The notes below the pieces were generated by a model, which was not told where the DNA came from, did not search any database, and saw only the letters and a program-made list of their open reading frames with translations. Position numbers and translations under genes: made by a program. A stretch of 8,244 nt of DNA from an uncultured Ellagibacter sp. (GTDB lineage Bacteria > Actinomycetota > Coriobacteriia > Coriobacteriales > Eggerthellaceae), in NCBI GenBank assembly GCA_934661105.1, contig CAKUIV010000087.1, positions 1 to 8,244 on the forward strand. Reading direction: 5' to 3'. Position 1 is the stretch's first letter. Every line of letters begins with the position of its first letter. Shown one piece after another: positions 1 through 7,227 of this stretch.

Positions 1-104
1 CCATTGTCGGCCTAATCCACGGAAAGTCATGCGGCAGGGGCTCTCAATTTATTGTGTCCTGCTCATATCGTCTATTTGCGTTCAACATCGACGCTGATAG
101 GTTG

Positions 105-144
105 GGCAAAAGAAAGGCGATGCCGAATCGGGCATCGCCTTTCT
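105..144 (-). terminator. Rho-independent terminator of the CobW-type GTPase gene
   Basis: A perfect 14-bp inverted repeat (arms 111-124 and 131-144, 6-base loop) lies about 35 bases past the stop codon of the minus-strand GTPase gene. Read on the minus strand, the stem is followed by TCTTTTGCCC, a short T-rich run. This fits an intrinsic terminator. Bases 1-104 show no gene that I can support on either strand. Confidence 0.85.
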
Positions 145-178
145 ACGCATCTTCTTGCACGTCGTATCGTTCGAGCGT

Positions 179-1315
179 TTATTCCCGATGCCAGTCGACG
201 AGGCAGGAATCGAGTCCCTTGATGAGGGCTCCCTTGTCCATATGGCGTCCGATGAAGCAGATCTTGTTCATGCGGTCGCCCACTTCCGGATCCCAATCTT
301 CCATGATCTCGGGGTACTCGGTGATCGCCTGCTGACGCTCGTCTTCGTCGGCGGCGTCGACGAACAGGCTGCTTTCGTCCATCGTCATCTGACGACCCGC
401 CTGCTCGAACACATAGGCGGTGTCGGGATGCTCGATGGTCCACATGATGCCCTTTGCGCGAACGATGCTCGTCGGCCAGTTTTCTGCGAACTCGTTGAGC
501 TTGTCGAGATCGAAGGGCTTGCGGCGCTTGTAAATGAACGTCTCGATATCGTACTCGAGAACTTCGGGGTCGTCGTGCTCCTCGGGATGCTCCATCGCAT
601 CGATCCACGCAGCCGAGTTGTACGCTTTCTCGAAGTCGAAGCGTCCGGTGTCGAGCAGTTCGTCGAGGGGCACGTTCCCGCGCGTCGCCTCGACGATGAC
701 GGCATCCTTCTGGAGGCTGCGAACGATCGCCTTGAGCTCCTTCATCTGCTCCGGCGTCACTGTGTCGGCTTTGTTCAGGATAAGCGTCGAGCAGAACTCG
801 ATCTGCTGGATGAGCAGGCTTTCGATATCGTCCTCGTCGATGTCGTCTTCAAGCAGATCGCGCCCGCCGTTGAACTCGTCGTACATACGCGCGCAGTCAA
901 CGACAGCGACGATGTTGTCGAGTGCGAGCGGGGCGTGGCCGTCGTTTTTCGCCTGGTCGCAGAAGTCGGAGATGATATAAGCGATGGGAATGGGCTCGCA
1001 GATGCCCGATGCCTCGATGATGATGTAATCGAAGTTGCCCGACTCCGCGATGCCTGAAAGCTGCTGGGCCAAGTCATCGGAAAGCGTGCAGCAGAGGCAT
1101 CCGTTCGTGAGCGGGATGAGCTCGCCGTCCATCTGGGAGAAGCCGTCGTTCGCGATGAGCGCGGCGTCGACGTTCACCTCGCCGATGTCGTTCACGATGA
1201 CGGCGGCTTTGATTCCCTGGCGGTTGGAGAGGATATGGTTCAGAAGGGTCGTCTTGCCGGCTCCGAGGTAACCGGTGAGCAGGACGATCTGAACGGGTTT
1301 GCGTTCTTCGGTCAT
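179..1315 (-). CDS. COG0523/CobW-family metal-chaperone GTPase
   Basis: 378-residue G3E-family P-loop GTPase of the CobW/COG0523 group. These cytoplasmic proteins use GTP to deliver metal ions, often Zn or Co, to target enzymes. Visible motifs are Walker A GYLGAGKTT (residues 15-23), the family metal-binding CxCC motif GCLCC (72-76), a Walker B-like EASGICEP (101-108) and the guanine-specificity motif NKAD (181-184). A CobW_C-type domain follows at about 253-376, ending in a typical GDRMNKICFIGRHMD stretch. An acidic and His-containing linker (HPEEHDDPE, 243-251) could add metal binding. I chose the ATG at 1315 over one ten codons upstream, because AAAGGAG sits 7 bases before it and the longer version would translate the candidate operator. 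The gene diverges from the cysteine desulfurase and ends in its own terminator. The family is clear; the metal and client are not. Confidence 0.93.
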   Translation of the reverse strand: MTEERKPVQIVLLTGYLGAGKTTLLNHILSNRQGIKAAVIVNDIGEVNVDAALIANDGFSQMDGELIPLTNGCLCCTLSDDLAQQLSGIAESGNFDYIIIEASGICEPIPIAYIISDFCDQAKNDGHAPLALDNIVAVVDCARMYDEFNGGRDLLEDDIDEDDIESLLIQQIEFCSTLILNKADTVTPEQMKELKAIVRSLQKDAVIVEATRGNVPLDELLDTGRFDFEKAYNSAAWIDAMEHPEEHDDPEVLEYDIETFIYKRRKPFDLDKLNEFAENWPTSIVRAKGIMWTIEHPDTAYVFEQAGRQMTMDESSLFVDAADEDERQQAITEYPEIMEDWDPEVGDRMNKICFIGRHMDKGALIKGLDSCLVDWHRE

Positions 1316-1327
1316 GTCTTCGCTCCT

Positions 1328-1366
1328 TTGCGAATGGATTATCATTCAAAGATAACTTTACTCCAA
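1328..1366. promoter_or_regulatory. Divergent promoters with a Fur/Zur-like operator
   Basis: The 77-bp gap between the divergent genes holds two plausible sigma-70-type promoters. On the plus strand, TTGCGA (1328-1333), a 17-bp spacer and GATAAC (1351-1356) would start RNA about 30 bases before the desulfurase ATG. On the minus strand, TTGGAG (1366-1361), 17 bp and GATAAT (1343-1338) would serve the GTPase. The inverted repeat GAATG-GATTAT-CATTC (1332-1347) covers the minus -10 and lies in the plus spacer. Read on the minus strand it contains AATGATAATC, ten bases identical to part of the classical Fur box. A second overlapping repeat, TTATC-N7-GATAA (1339-1355), is also present. Control by Zur or another Fur-family repressor is inference, based partly on the known Zur regulation of many COG0523 genes. 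Confidence 0.5.
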
Positions 1367-1392
1367 AAGCATGCAAGGAAAAGGGGCGTCCC

Positions 1393-2538
1393 ATGATCTA
1401 CTTCGACAACGCGGCTACCACGCAGCGCAAGCCGCACGAGGTATTGGATGCGGTATGCGCTTCTCTCGGCTCTTTCGGGGGTCCTGGTCGCGGGTCTCAC
1501 GGCCCTGCCATCGAGGCGTCGATGGCGCTCTATCGCGCACGAGACGCCGTTGCGCGCCTTTTGAATGTGCCAGGCGGCGCTTCGCGCGTGTCGTTTGCGA
1601 TGAACGCGACGATGGCTTTGAACATCGCGATCGACGCGCTTCTTCCTGCCGGTGGGCGCGCCGTTACCACCGCGGCATCGCATAACTCGGTATTGCGTCC
1701 GCTTTTCCGCGCCCGTGACGAGCGGGCGTGCTCGGTCGGTGTGGCCCGCATCGCGCCGGACGGCTCGCTTGACGATGACTCGTACGCGCGCGAGCTTGCG
1801 GAAGGAGCCGACCTCGTCGTCGCCGCGCACGCTTCGAACGTGACGGGAGACGTTTACGACGTGGCGCGGATGGCGGATGCGGCCCACGACGCCGGGGCGC
1901 TTTTCGTGCTCGATGCCGCCCAGACGGCGGGAGCGTGGCCTCTCGACATGGCAGCGCTCGGTGTCGACGTCGTGTGCTTCACGGGGCACAAGAGCCTCTA
2001 CGGCCCTCAGGGAACGGGCGGGCTTGCCGTGCGCGAGGGGCTCGACGTCGCGCCGCTTCTTGAAGGAGGATCGGGCGTGCGGAGCTTCGAGGAGCGCCAT
2101 CCTCGTGTCATGCCCGAAGCGCTCGAGGCGGGCACGGCAAACGCTCACGGCGCAGCGGGCCTTGCCGCGGGCGTTGAGCACGTTCTCGCAACCGGTGTGC
2201 CCGCAATCGCCGCTCGTGCGGGTGCGCTTGTCGATCAGTTCGAGCGCGGTGTTGCGTGCATTCCCGGCGTCCGCATCTACGGGGGGCATGCGAGTGCGGG
2301 ACGCACGGGCGTGGTCGCGTTCAATCTCGGCGGAGCGGATTCGGGAGAGGTCGCGGCGAGACTTTGGCAGGACTTCGCTATCTGCGTGCGCCCTGGCGCC
2401 CACTGCGCGCCGCTCATGCACGAAGCGCTCGGCACCGTTGAGCAGGGTATCGTGCGCGCAAGCTTCTGCGATTTCAACACGGAGGCGGAGGTCGATGAGG
2501 CGATAAGCGCGATTCGCCAGATAGCGGCGCAGCTTTAA
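1393..2538 (+). CDS. Cysteine desulfurase family protein (class-V aminotransferase fold)
   Basis: 381-residue PLP enzyme of the NifS/SufS superfamily, which takes sulfur from L-cysteine as a persulfide for Fe-S clusters, thiolated tRNA or selenium metabolism. The N-terminus YFDNAATT is typical. Visible active-site elements are His97 (ASHNS) stacking on PLP, Asn149 (ASNVTG), Asp174 in VLDAAQTAG, the Schiff-base Lys200 in CFTGHKSLYGPQGTGG, and catalytic Cys338 in RPGAHCAPLMHEALGT. The short active-site loop around this Cys is closer to the SufS/Csd-like group, and the tail most resembles the group often annotated just as 'cysteine desulfurase family protein'. All key residues are present, so it should be active. 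Start ATG 1393 has a purine-rich AAGGAAAAGGGG upstream. No scaffold gene (IscU or SufU) adjoins it, so its sulfur acceptor cannot be read from context. Confidence 0.92.
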   Translation: MIYFDNAATTQRKPHEVLDAVCASLGSFGGPGRGSHGPAIEASMALYRARDAVARLLNVPGGASRVSFAMNATMALNIAIDALLPAGGRAVTTAASHNSVLRPLFRARDERACSVGVARIAPDGSLDDDSYARELAEGADLVVAAHASNVTGDVYDVARMADAAHDAGALFVLDAAQTAGAWPLDMAALGVDVVCFTGHKSLYGPQGTGGLAVREGLDVAPLLEGGSGVRSFEERHPRVMPEALEAGTANAHGAAGLAAGVEHVLATGVPAIAARAGALVDQFERGVACIPGVRIYGGHASAGRTGVVAFNLGGADSGEVAARLWQDFAICVRPGAHCAPLMHEALGTVEQGIVRASFCDFNTEAEVDEAISAIRQIAAQL

Positions 2539-2578
2539 GGTATGCGCTGGGACGAGGCGGACCTCGCTCGCAATCGTC

Positions 2579-2607
2579 AGCACCCATGTTCGTTGGGTGG
2601 CTTCCTT
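2579..2607 (+). terminator. Weak terminator-like hairpin after the desulfurase gene
   Basis: CACCCA (2581-2586) pairs with TGGGTG (2594-2599) around a 7-base loop, can extend by two pairs past a bulged G, and is followed by the pyrimidine run CTTCCTTC. The run is poor in T, so termination may be partial. A smaller hairpin with arms CGAGG and CCTCG and a CGGA tetraloop lies just before it (2553-2566). Confidence 0.35.
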
Positions 2608-2629
2608 CGCGTCCGCCGCACGTATCGAG

Positions 2630-2663
2630 TACAATAAACGGTCGCACTCGACGAACCGGAGGA
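2630..2663 (+). promoter_or_regulatory. Likely -10 box and ribosome binding site of pcrA
   Basis: TACAAT (2630-2635) matches five of six bases of the -10 consensus. No good -35 is visible at the right distance, so the promoter call is tentative. CGGAGGA (2657-2663) is a strong Shine-Dalgarno sequence 4 bases before ATG 2668 and fixes the helicase start. Confidence 0.5.
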
Positions 2664-2667
2664 TTAT

Positions 2668-5052
2668 ATGCCAGTAGATATTTCCACGCTGAACGGCCCG
2701 CAGGCCGAAGCCGTTCGGTGCACTGAGGGGCCGCTGCTCGTATTGGCGGGCGCGGGCTCCGGCAAGACGCGCGTGCTCACGTACCGCATCGCGCACCTGG
2801 TCGACGACCTCGACGTCGCTCCGTGGGAAATCTTGGCGATCACCTTCACCAACAAGGCGGCGGCCGAGATGCGCGAGCGTTTACGGGGCATCATCGGCCC
2901 GCGCTGCCGCGGCATGTGGGTATCGACCTTCCATAGCATGTGCGTGCGCATGCTGCGTGCCGACGCCGAGCGCCTCGGATTCTCGAAGAGCTTCACGATC
3001 TACGACACCGACGACCAAAAGCGTCTTTACAAAGAGATCATGGCCGAACTCGATATCGACCCGAAGCGCTTCCCGATAAACGCACTCATGAACCGCATCT
3101 CCGCGGCGAAAAACGAGCTTCAAGTGCCGACCGAATTCGAGAAGCAGGCGGCCGATCCGGTGGGGAAGGTGGCGGCGCGCGTCTACACGCGGCTTCAGGA
3201 GCGGCTCAAGGCCGCCAACGCCTTCGATTTCGACGATTTGCTCGTGTACGCGTATCTCCTGCTGAAAAACCATCCTGACATTCTCGAGGCCTACCAGGAG
3301 CGATTCCGCTACATCATGGTCGACGAGTATCAGGACACGAATCATGCGCAGTACGCCATCACCGGGCTTCTCGCGCAGAAATACAAGAATATCATGGTTG
3401 TGGGCGACGATGACCAGTCGATTTACTCGTGGCGCGGCGCCGACATCCGCAACATCCTGGAATTCGAGCAGGATTACCCCAACTGCCATACGGTGAAGCT
3501 GGAGCAGAACTACCGCAGCGTCGGCAACGTGCTCGCTGCGGCGAACGCGGTGATCGCGAACAACCAGCACCGCAAGGCGAAGAAGCTTTTCACGAGCGCC
3601 GAGGACGGCGAGAAGATCCACGTCTACATGGCCACCGACGAACGCGACGAGGGGCGTTGGATCGCCGGCGAGATCGAGAAACGGCGCTCATCGGGTATGT
3701 CGTACAACCAAGTCGCGGTGTTCTATCGCACGAACGCGCAGTCGCGCATGCTTGAAGACATGCTGCTGCGTGCGGGCGTGCCCTACCGCATCGTCGGCGG
3801 CACGAAATTCTTCGATCGCATGGAAATTCGCGACGTCATGGCGTACCTCACGCTTGTGGTGAACCCTGCCGACGACATCGCCGCCAAGCGCGTTATCAAC
3901 GTGCCCAAGCGCGGCATCGGCAAGACCACCGTCGAGCGCATCGAGCAATTCGCGCGCGAGATGGACATGACGTTCATGGAAGCCTGCGAGCTCGCCGTCG
4001 CCGATCCCGAGCTTCGTGTGGCTGCCCGTCGTTCGGTAGGGGAGTTCGTCGAGCTCGTGAAGGAGGCGCAAAGCTACGAAGGCGAGCTTCGCCGCGTGGT
4101 CGAGATGATCGTCGACAAGGCGGGCCTCATCTCGACGCTTTCGGCCGAGAACACCGACGAGTCGCGCGGGCGCATCGAGAACATCCAGGAATTCATGAGC
4201 GTCGTCGACGAGTTCTCGCAGACGCACGAGGATGACGACGCCGAGTACGCTGCCCCGACCGAGGGCGAGGCAGCGGGCGAGGGCGAGGCGCCCGTGCGCG
4301 TGCTGCGCGGAAACTCGCTTGCCGACTTCATCGAGTGGGTCCGTCTGCGCACCGACCTCGACACCATGTCCGAAGACGGCAAGGCCGTCACGCTCATGAC
4401 CGTACACTCGTCGAAGGGCCTTGAATTCGACTGCGTGTTCGTGGCGGGTATGGAGGAAACGCTGTTCCCGCATATGAACAGCATCAACGATGCTGCGGGA
4501 ATCGAGGAGGAACGCCGTCTCGCCTACGTCGCGATCACGCGTGCGCGCAAGTTCCTCTACCTTACCTGCGCGCAGCAGCGCCAGATCTTCGGGCAGACGT
4601 CGGCGAACCCGGTGTCGCGCTTCGTCCACGAAATCCCCTCCGAGCTTCGCCAGACCTCCGGGTTGGGCTCGGCCGGCTTCTCGGGTACGGGCTGGGAGAA
4701 GCGCGGCAGCCGTCGCGGCATCGCCGGCAGCGGTACCGAGGCGGGCGGCGGGCGCGTGTTCGGCCGCTCGAGCGCATCGGGCAGTGCCGGGCGCGGCGAT
4801 CGCGATCGTGCGGGTCGAAGCGGGCATACGGGGTCGAGCGCGCACGGTTTCGGCGGGTATGTGAACCCGAATGCCGGCAAGAAGGCGGCTGCCGGCGTCA
4901 CGTTCGCCGTCGGGGACGCGATCGACCACAAGACGTTCGGCCGCGGCAAGGTCGTGAAGGTCGACGGCGACACGCTCCACATCCGCTTCGCGAAGACCGG
5001 ACAGACGAAGAAGCTCCTCAAAGACTACGCCCCCATCGTGAAGGTGGGGTAG
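2668..5052 (+). CDS. pcrA: ATP-dependent 3'-5' DNA helicase PcrA/UvrD
   Basis: 794-residue superfamily 1A helicase that unwinds DNA 3' to 5' in repair and replication-fork processing, and acts with UvrAB and RNA polymerase. Motifs in order: Q motif LNGPQAEAV (8-16), Walker A AGAGSGKT (27-34), Ia TFTNKAAAEMRERL (59-72), II VDEYQDT (218-224), III VVGDDDQSIYSWRG (244-257), IV LEQNYRS (278-284), V LMTVHSSKGLEFD (576-588), VI RRLAYVAITRAR (616-627). The C-terminal stretch from about 744 (VGDAIDHKTFGRGKVVKVDG) is the Tudor-like RNA-polymerase-binding domain typical of PcrA. A long Gly/Ser/Arg-rich linker (about 664-735) joins it to the core. An acidic low-complexity stretch (about 519-545) interrupts the 2B/2A region. 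It is somewhat longer than the roughly 740 residues of the Bacillus protein because of these linkers. It looks intact. Confidence 0.97.
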   Translation: MPVDISTLNGPQAEAVRCTEGPLLVLAGAGSGKTRVLTYRIAHLVDDLDVAPWEILAITFTNKAAAEMRERLRGIIGPRCRGMWVSTFHSMCVRMLRADAERLGFSKSFTIYDTDDQKRLYKEIMAELDIDPKRFPINALMNRISAAKNELQVPTEFEKQAADPVGKVAARVYTRLQERLKAANAFDFDDLLVYAYLLLKNHPDILEAYQERFRYIMVDEYQDTNHAQYAITGLLAQKYKNIMVVGDDDQSIYSWRGADIRNILEFEQDYPNCHTVKLEQNYRSVGNVLAAANAVIANNQHRKAKKLFTSAEDGEKIHVYMATDERDEGRWIAGEIEKRRSSGMSYNQVAVFYRTNAQSRMLEDMLLRAGVPYRIVGGTKFFDRMEIRDVMAYLTLVVNPADDIAAKRVINVPKRGIGKTTVERIEQFAREMDMTFMEACELAVADPELRVAARRSVGEFVELVKEAQSYEGELRRVVEMIVDKAGLISTLSAENTDESRGRIENIQEFMSVVDEFSQTHEDDDAEYAAPTEGEAAGEGEAPVRVLRGNSLADFIEWVRLRTDLDTMSEDGKAVTLMTVHSSKGLEFDCVFVAGMEETLFPHMNSINDAAGIEEERRLAYVAITRARKFLYLTCAQQRQIFGQTSANPVSRFVHEIPSELRQTSGLGSAGFSGTGWEKRGSRRGIAGSGTEAGGGRVFGRSSASGSAGRGDRDRAGRSGHTGSSAHGFGGYVNPNAGKKAAAGVTFAVGDAIDHKTFGRGKVVKVDGDTLHIRFAKTGQTKKLLKDYAPIVKVG

Positions 5053-5110
5053 GGGTTCCAAAGTCGGCCAGCCTCGCTGCCGTCGCTTTTGCGGCGACGT
5101 GTCTTTTCCT

Positions 5111-5150
5111 GCTGGGGGCGCCTTTGCGCAAAGGCGCCCCCAGCTTTGTC
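5111..5150 (+). terminator. Strong intrinsic terminator of pcrA
   Basis: A perfect 15-bp, mostly G+C stem (arms 5111-5125 and 5130-5144, GCGC loop) is followed by TTTGTCTTG. It lies about 60 bases past the pcrA stop. Its T-rich tail runs straight into the -35 box of the next operon, so it also insulates that operon. Confidence 0.88.
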
Positions 5151-5197
5151 TTGCGAACAAGTAGAGGTACAAGTATACTTGCTACTATACTTGTACC
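5151..5197 (+). promoter_or_regulatory. Promoter and operator of the toxin-antitoxin operon
   Basis: TTGCGA (5151-5156), a 17-bp spacer and TATACT (5174-5179, five of six consensus bases) form a good promoter. The perfect 12-bp inverted repeat with arms 5166-5177 (GGTACAAGTATA) and 5186-5197 (TATACTTGTACC) surrounds the -10 box. Its left part contains a second palindrome, CAAGTATACTTG (5170-5181), so TATACTTG also occurs as a direct repeat 12 bases apart. This spacing suits a ribbon-helix-helix antitoxin. Binding here would block RNA polymerase, giving the autorepression usual for such operons; that step is inferred. Confidence 0.7.
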
Positions 5198-5212
5198 GTG
5201 AAGGAGGATGCC

Positions 5213-5455
5213 ATGCCTCAGTTATCTTTGTACCTCGACGACGCCACCATGGAAGCGCTGCGCAGCGACGCGGGGCGTGAGCGCGTCTCCCTTTCGCAGT
5301 ACGCCCGCCAGCTTATTCGGGAACGGGCCGAATCGGCGTGGCCTGCGGGGTTTTGGGATACGTATGGCGCTTTGAGCGATCCCACCTTCGTCGTGCCAGC
5401 CGAACTCGACGCATCGCTCGACGAGCCCGTCTCGTTCGATTCCGCGTTGGCGTAG
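5213..5455 (+). CDS. vapB: Ribbon-helix-helix antitoxin, VapB type
   Basis: 80-residue antitoxin. The N-terminus QLSLYLDD (3-10) is a DNA-binding beta strand, followed by two helices (about 11-24 and 27-43, VSLSQYARQLIRERAES), which is the Arc/CopG ribbon-helix-helix layout. The C-terminal half (WPAGFWDTYGALSDPTFVVPAELD and onward) looks extended and rich in aromatic and acidic residues, as expected for the part that wraps around and inhibits a PIN-domain toxin. ATG 5213 is chosen because AAGGAGG ends 5 bases before it; an in-frame GTG at 5198 has no ribosome binding site and overlaps the operator edge. The toxin gene starts 10 bases after the stop, so the two are co-transcribed. The symbol follows the family pairing, not a close match to a named gene. 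Confidence 0.85.
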   Translation: MPQLSLYLDDATMEALRSDAGRERVSLSQYARQLIRERAESAWPAGFWDTYGALSDPTFVVPAELDASLDEPVSFDSALA

Positions 5456-5465
5456 GGGGTGCCGC

Positions 5466-5867
5466 GTGTACTTCCTTGATTCCTGCGTCTGCATCGAGTT
5501 CATGCGCGGGCGCATGCCGCATATGTACGACCTCATGCGAAGGAGCGACCCGCGCTTGTTCAAAGTGCCTGCCGTCGTAGAGGCCGAGCTGCTTTTGGGC
5601 GCTGAGAAAAGCGATCATCCCGAATCGAACCGATTGCTGACCGAGCAGTTCCTGCTCCCCTTCGAAATCGTCCCCTTCGACTCCGCCGCCGCGCGGGAAT
5701 ACGCGACCATTCGTGCGCATCTTGAGAGCAAAGGGCAGGTCATCGGTCCGAACGACATGCTCATCGCCTCGACGACGCGCTCGCGCAATGCCACGCTGGT
5801 AACGCGCAACACAAGGGAATTCAAGCGCGTGCCCGGCCTGAAGCTGGAAGAATGGGCGGAAGGATAG
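5466..5867 (+). CDS. vapC: PIN-domain ribonuclease toxin, VapC type
   Basis: 133-residue PIN-domain protein, predicted Mg2+-dependent endoribonuclease that cuts RNA (tRNA or rRNA in known VapCs) when freed from its antitoxin. Visible conserved acids are Asp5 (YFLDSC), Glu41 in the E-L-L-L-G motif (VVEAELLLGAEKS), and Asp97 in IGPNDMLIAS. The C-terminal TRNTREFKRVPGLKLEEW (113-130) is a classic VapC signature, with Asn115 at the place where some families have a fourth acid. It begins with GTG; a GGGGG run 6 bases upstream overlaps the antitoxin stop region and acts as ribosome binding site. Its length is normal, with no break. The target RNA cannot be told from sequence. It converges on the zinc-ribbon gene with a 31-base gap in which I see no clear terminator. 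Confidence 0.9.
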   Translation: MYFLDSCVCIEFMRGRMPHMYDLMRRSDPRLFKVPAVVEAELLLGAEKSDHPESNRLLTEQFLLPFEIVPFDSAAAREYATIRAHLESKGQVIGPNDMLIASTTRSRNATLVTRNTREFKRVPGLKLEEWAEG

Positions 5868-5898
5868 CGCTTTTCGATGGTTTCCATTCAGGTTAATC

Positions 5899-7203
5899 TT
5901 ATTTTCGAGAAGAAGAGAGATAGCTCGTTACTGTGTTCGTTGAGTTAAAACTGCTGGAGGAATTGCCGCTGCTGTAAAGAGTGGTGGCGTTACCGTCTTT
6001 GCCCGTGAGCACTTTGCTCTGAATGCAAGTATCTGGCATTGCCGATAACGAGATTGAAAAAGCTCCGTTCGTTCTTTCGATCGAATAGGTTCCGCATTCT
6101 TCCCAATCGCTCTGTCCGCTGCCCCAACCGCTTTTGCAATGATAAAAAGTTCCGTTTTCATCGAATCGAAGATAATGATTCGCTCCCTGCCATTCCTTCC
6201 CCCAATAATTGCTAGTCAGATGCGCTCGCATGGAATTCATAGCACTTTCATTCGCGTAGTCTATTCCAATTTTGATGGAGAATGCTCCAACTATCAGAAC
6301 CGCCAAAATTGAGACCGTTAGCGCTGCCCAATGTTTCTTGACCCATTCGCTTCTTCGCCGGTTATTTGCTTCGCGCTCTTTCAAGGTTGCTTCGCGCTCT
6401 TTCAAGGCCTTTTCTGCTGCCTTTTTCTGGCTTTGAACCCAGTAGGCATCCTTGGAGTATCTCGAACTATCGAGCTTATTGACAAGCAGTTTGCTGTCAC
6501 GTGCCTTCGTGCTTTGCCCTGATGCCTCGCAATGTTTAATGATAAGTTCGCAAACTTCAATCAAGGCATTTGTCGCGGTTTCCTTGTCGAGTTTTGCTGC
6601 GATGTTATCGAGCGATTCGATGAATCCCAAATGTACTTTCTTAAAGAGGACTTTGGTGCTGGAGCTGTCGTCGTAGGTTTTGATTCCGTAACCGTTCTTT
6701 TTCGTCAGGTAGACATAGCTGCTCGAGGTCATCGCGAAAATGCTGTCGCTCATTTGCTTGAGCAATTCAATTTGTTCGTCGATTTTTTCGAAATTAAAAT
6801 TGTCGTCGACGATGGAGATGCTGTTGATGAATGGCTTGAAAGCGGCTTCGCGTTTATAGATGTCGACTTCAACGAGTGATTGCATTACTTTGCCATATGC
6901 AGAGTAGAAGATCGCCTCGATGTTTGACGGGTCGTTCTGCTCAACCATGTTGTAATACTTCTCGACTTCTACCCAATCCTCTTTCGCTTTCGCTCGGCGG
7001 GCGTTCTCTAAGTACTTTTTGACAAATCCTGTGTTGTCAACTTTGACGGTTGACCCGCTCACATCGACGCCGCCTTCTGCGGTGCGTAAGAGATTTCGCG
7101 CGTCCTCGATCGTGTATTGAGTTCCGCAATACTGACAGACGTAAACGCCGTCTTTCTTGACGAGATCGTTGCTGCCGCACAGTTCGCATTTAATTGCTTC
7201 CAT
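5899..7203 (-). CDS. Membrane-anchored zinc-ribbon protein with coiled coil and beta-rich outer domain
   Basis: 434 residues, no precise family recognised. The N-terminus has a four-cysteine zinc ribbon, C6-x2-C9 and C23-x2-C26 (KCELCG, CQYCGTQY), resembling TFIIB/rubredoxin-type ribbons. A helical region (about 60-110, KAKEDWVEVEKYYNMVEQNDPSNIEA) resembles a TPR-like hairpin. A charged coiled coil (about 255-290, ALKEREATLKEREAN) leads into one hydrophobic transmembrane helix (about 293-314). The remaining 120 residues, beginning NYWGKEW, have patterns such as LRFDENGTFYH and CGTYSIERTNGAFSISL that suggest a lipocalin-like beta sheet outside the cell, with Cys356, Cys370 and Cys393 and a Ser/Asn/Thr-rich tail. 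No signal peptide, so ribbon inside and sheet outside is inferred. AGGGG lies shortly before ATG 7203. The HEPN-like gene ends 24 bases upstream, implying one operon. It is AT-richer than the core genes, which suggests transfer. Confidence 0.85.
   Translation of the reverse strand: MEAIKCELCGSNDLVKKDGVYVCQYCGTQYTIEDARNLLRTAEGGVDVSGSTVKVDNTGFVKKYLENARRAKAKEDWVEVEKYYNMVEQNDPSNIEAIFYSAYGKVMQSLVEVDIYKREAAFKPFINSISIVDDNFNFEKIDEQIELLKQMSDSIFAMTSSSYVYLTKKNGYGIKTYDDSSSTKVLFKKVHLGFIESLDNIAAKLDKETATNALIEVCELIIKHCEASGQSTKARDSKLLVNKLDSSRYSKDAYWVQSQKKAAEKALKEREATLKEREANNRRRSEWVKKHWAALTVSILAVLIVGAFSIKIGIDYANESAMNSMRAHLTSNYWGKEWQGANHYLRFDENGTFYHCKSGWGSGQSDWEECGTYSIERTNGAFSISLSAMPDTCIQSKVLTGKDGNATTLYSSGNSSSSFNSTNTVTSYLSSSRK
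6366..6407 (-). repeat. Perfect 21-bp tandem duplication in the coiled coil
   Basis: Two identical 21-bp units lie head to tail (6366-6386 and 6387-6407). They are in frame and encode the coiled-coil heptads ALKEREA and TLKEREA next to each other. Exact DNA identity points to a recent duplication that adds one heptad without breaking the register. Confidence 0.9.
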
Positions 7204-7227
7204 GATTTCCCCTTCTCGCTGCCCACT

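Noticed and set aside
155..1057. Long plus-strand open frame of 300 codons opposite the GTPase gene
   Set aside because: It lies antisense to a gene with full GTPase motifs, has no recognisable motif, and is the usual GC-rich antisense shadow.
1342..2796. Long minus-strand open frame opposite the cysteine desulfurase
   Set aside because: It is antisense to a gene with intact catalytic residues, runs into the start of pcrA, and its Arg/His-rich composition is typical of shadow frames.
3688..5172. Long minus-strand frame opposite the 3' part of pcrA
   Set aside because: The opposite strand carries unmistakable helicase motifs IV-VI; the antisense frame is low-information and has no ribosome binding site I can see.
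5868..5898. Shared terminator between the convergent vapC and zinc-ribbon genes
   Set aside because: Only a 4-bp ATGG/CCAT stem is visible and there is no good T run in either direction.
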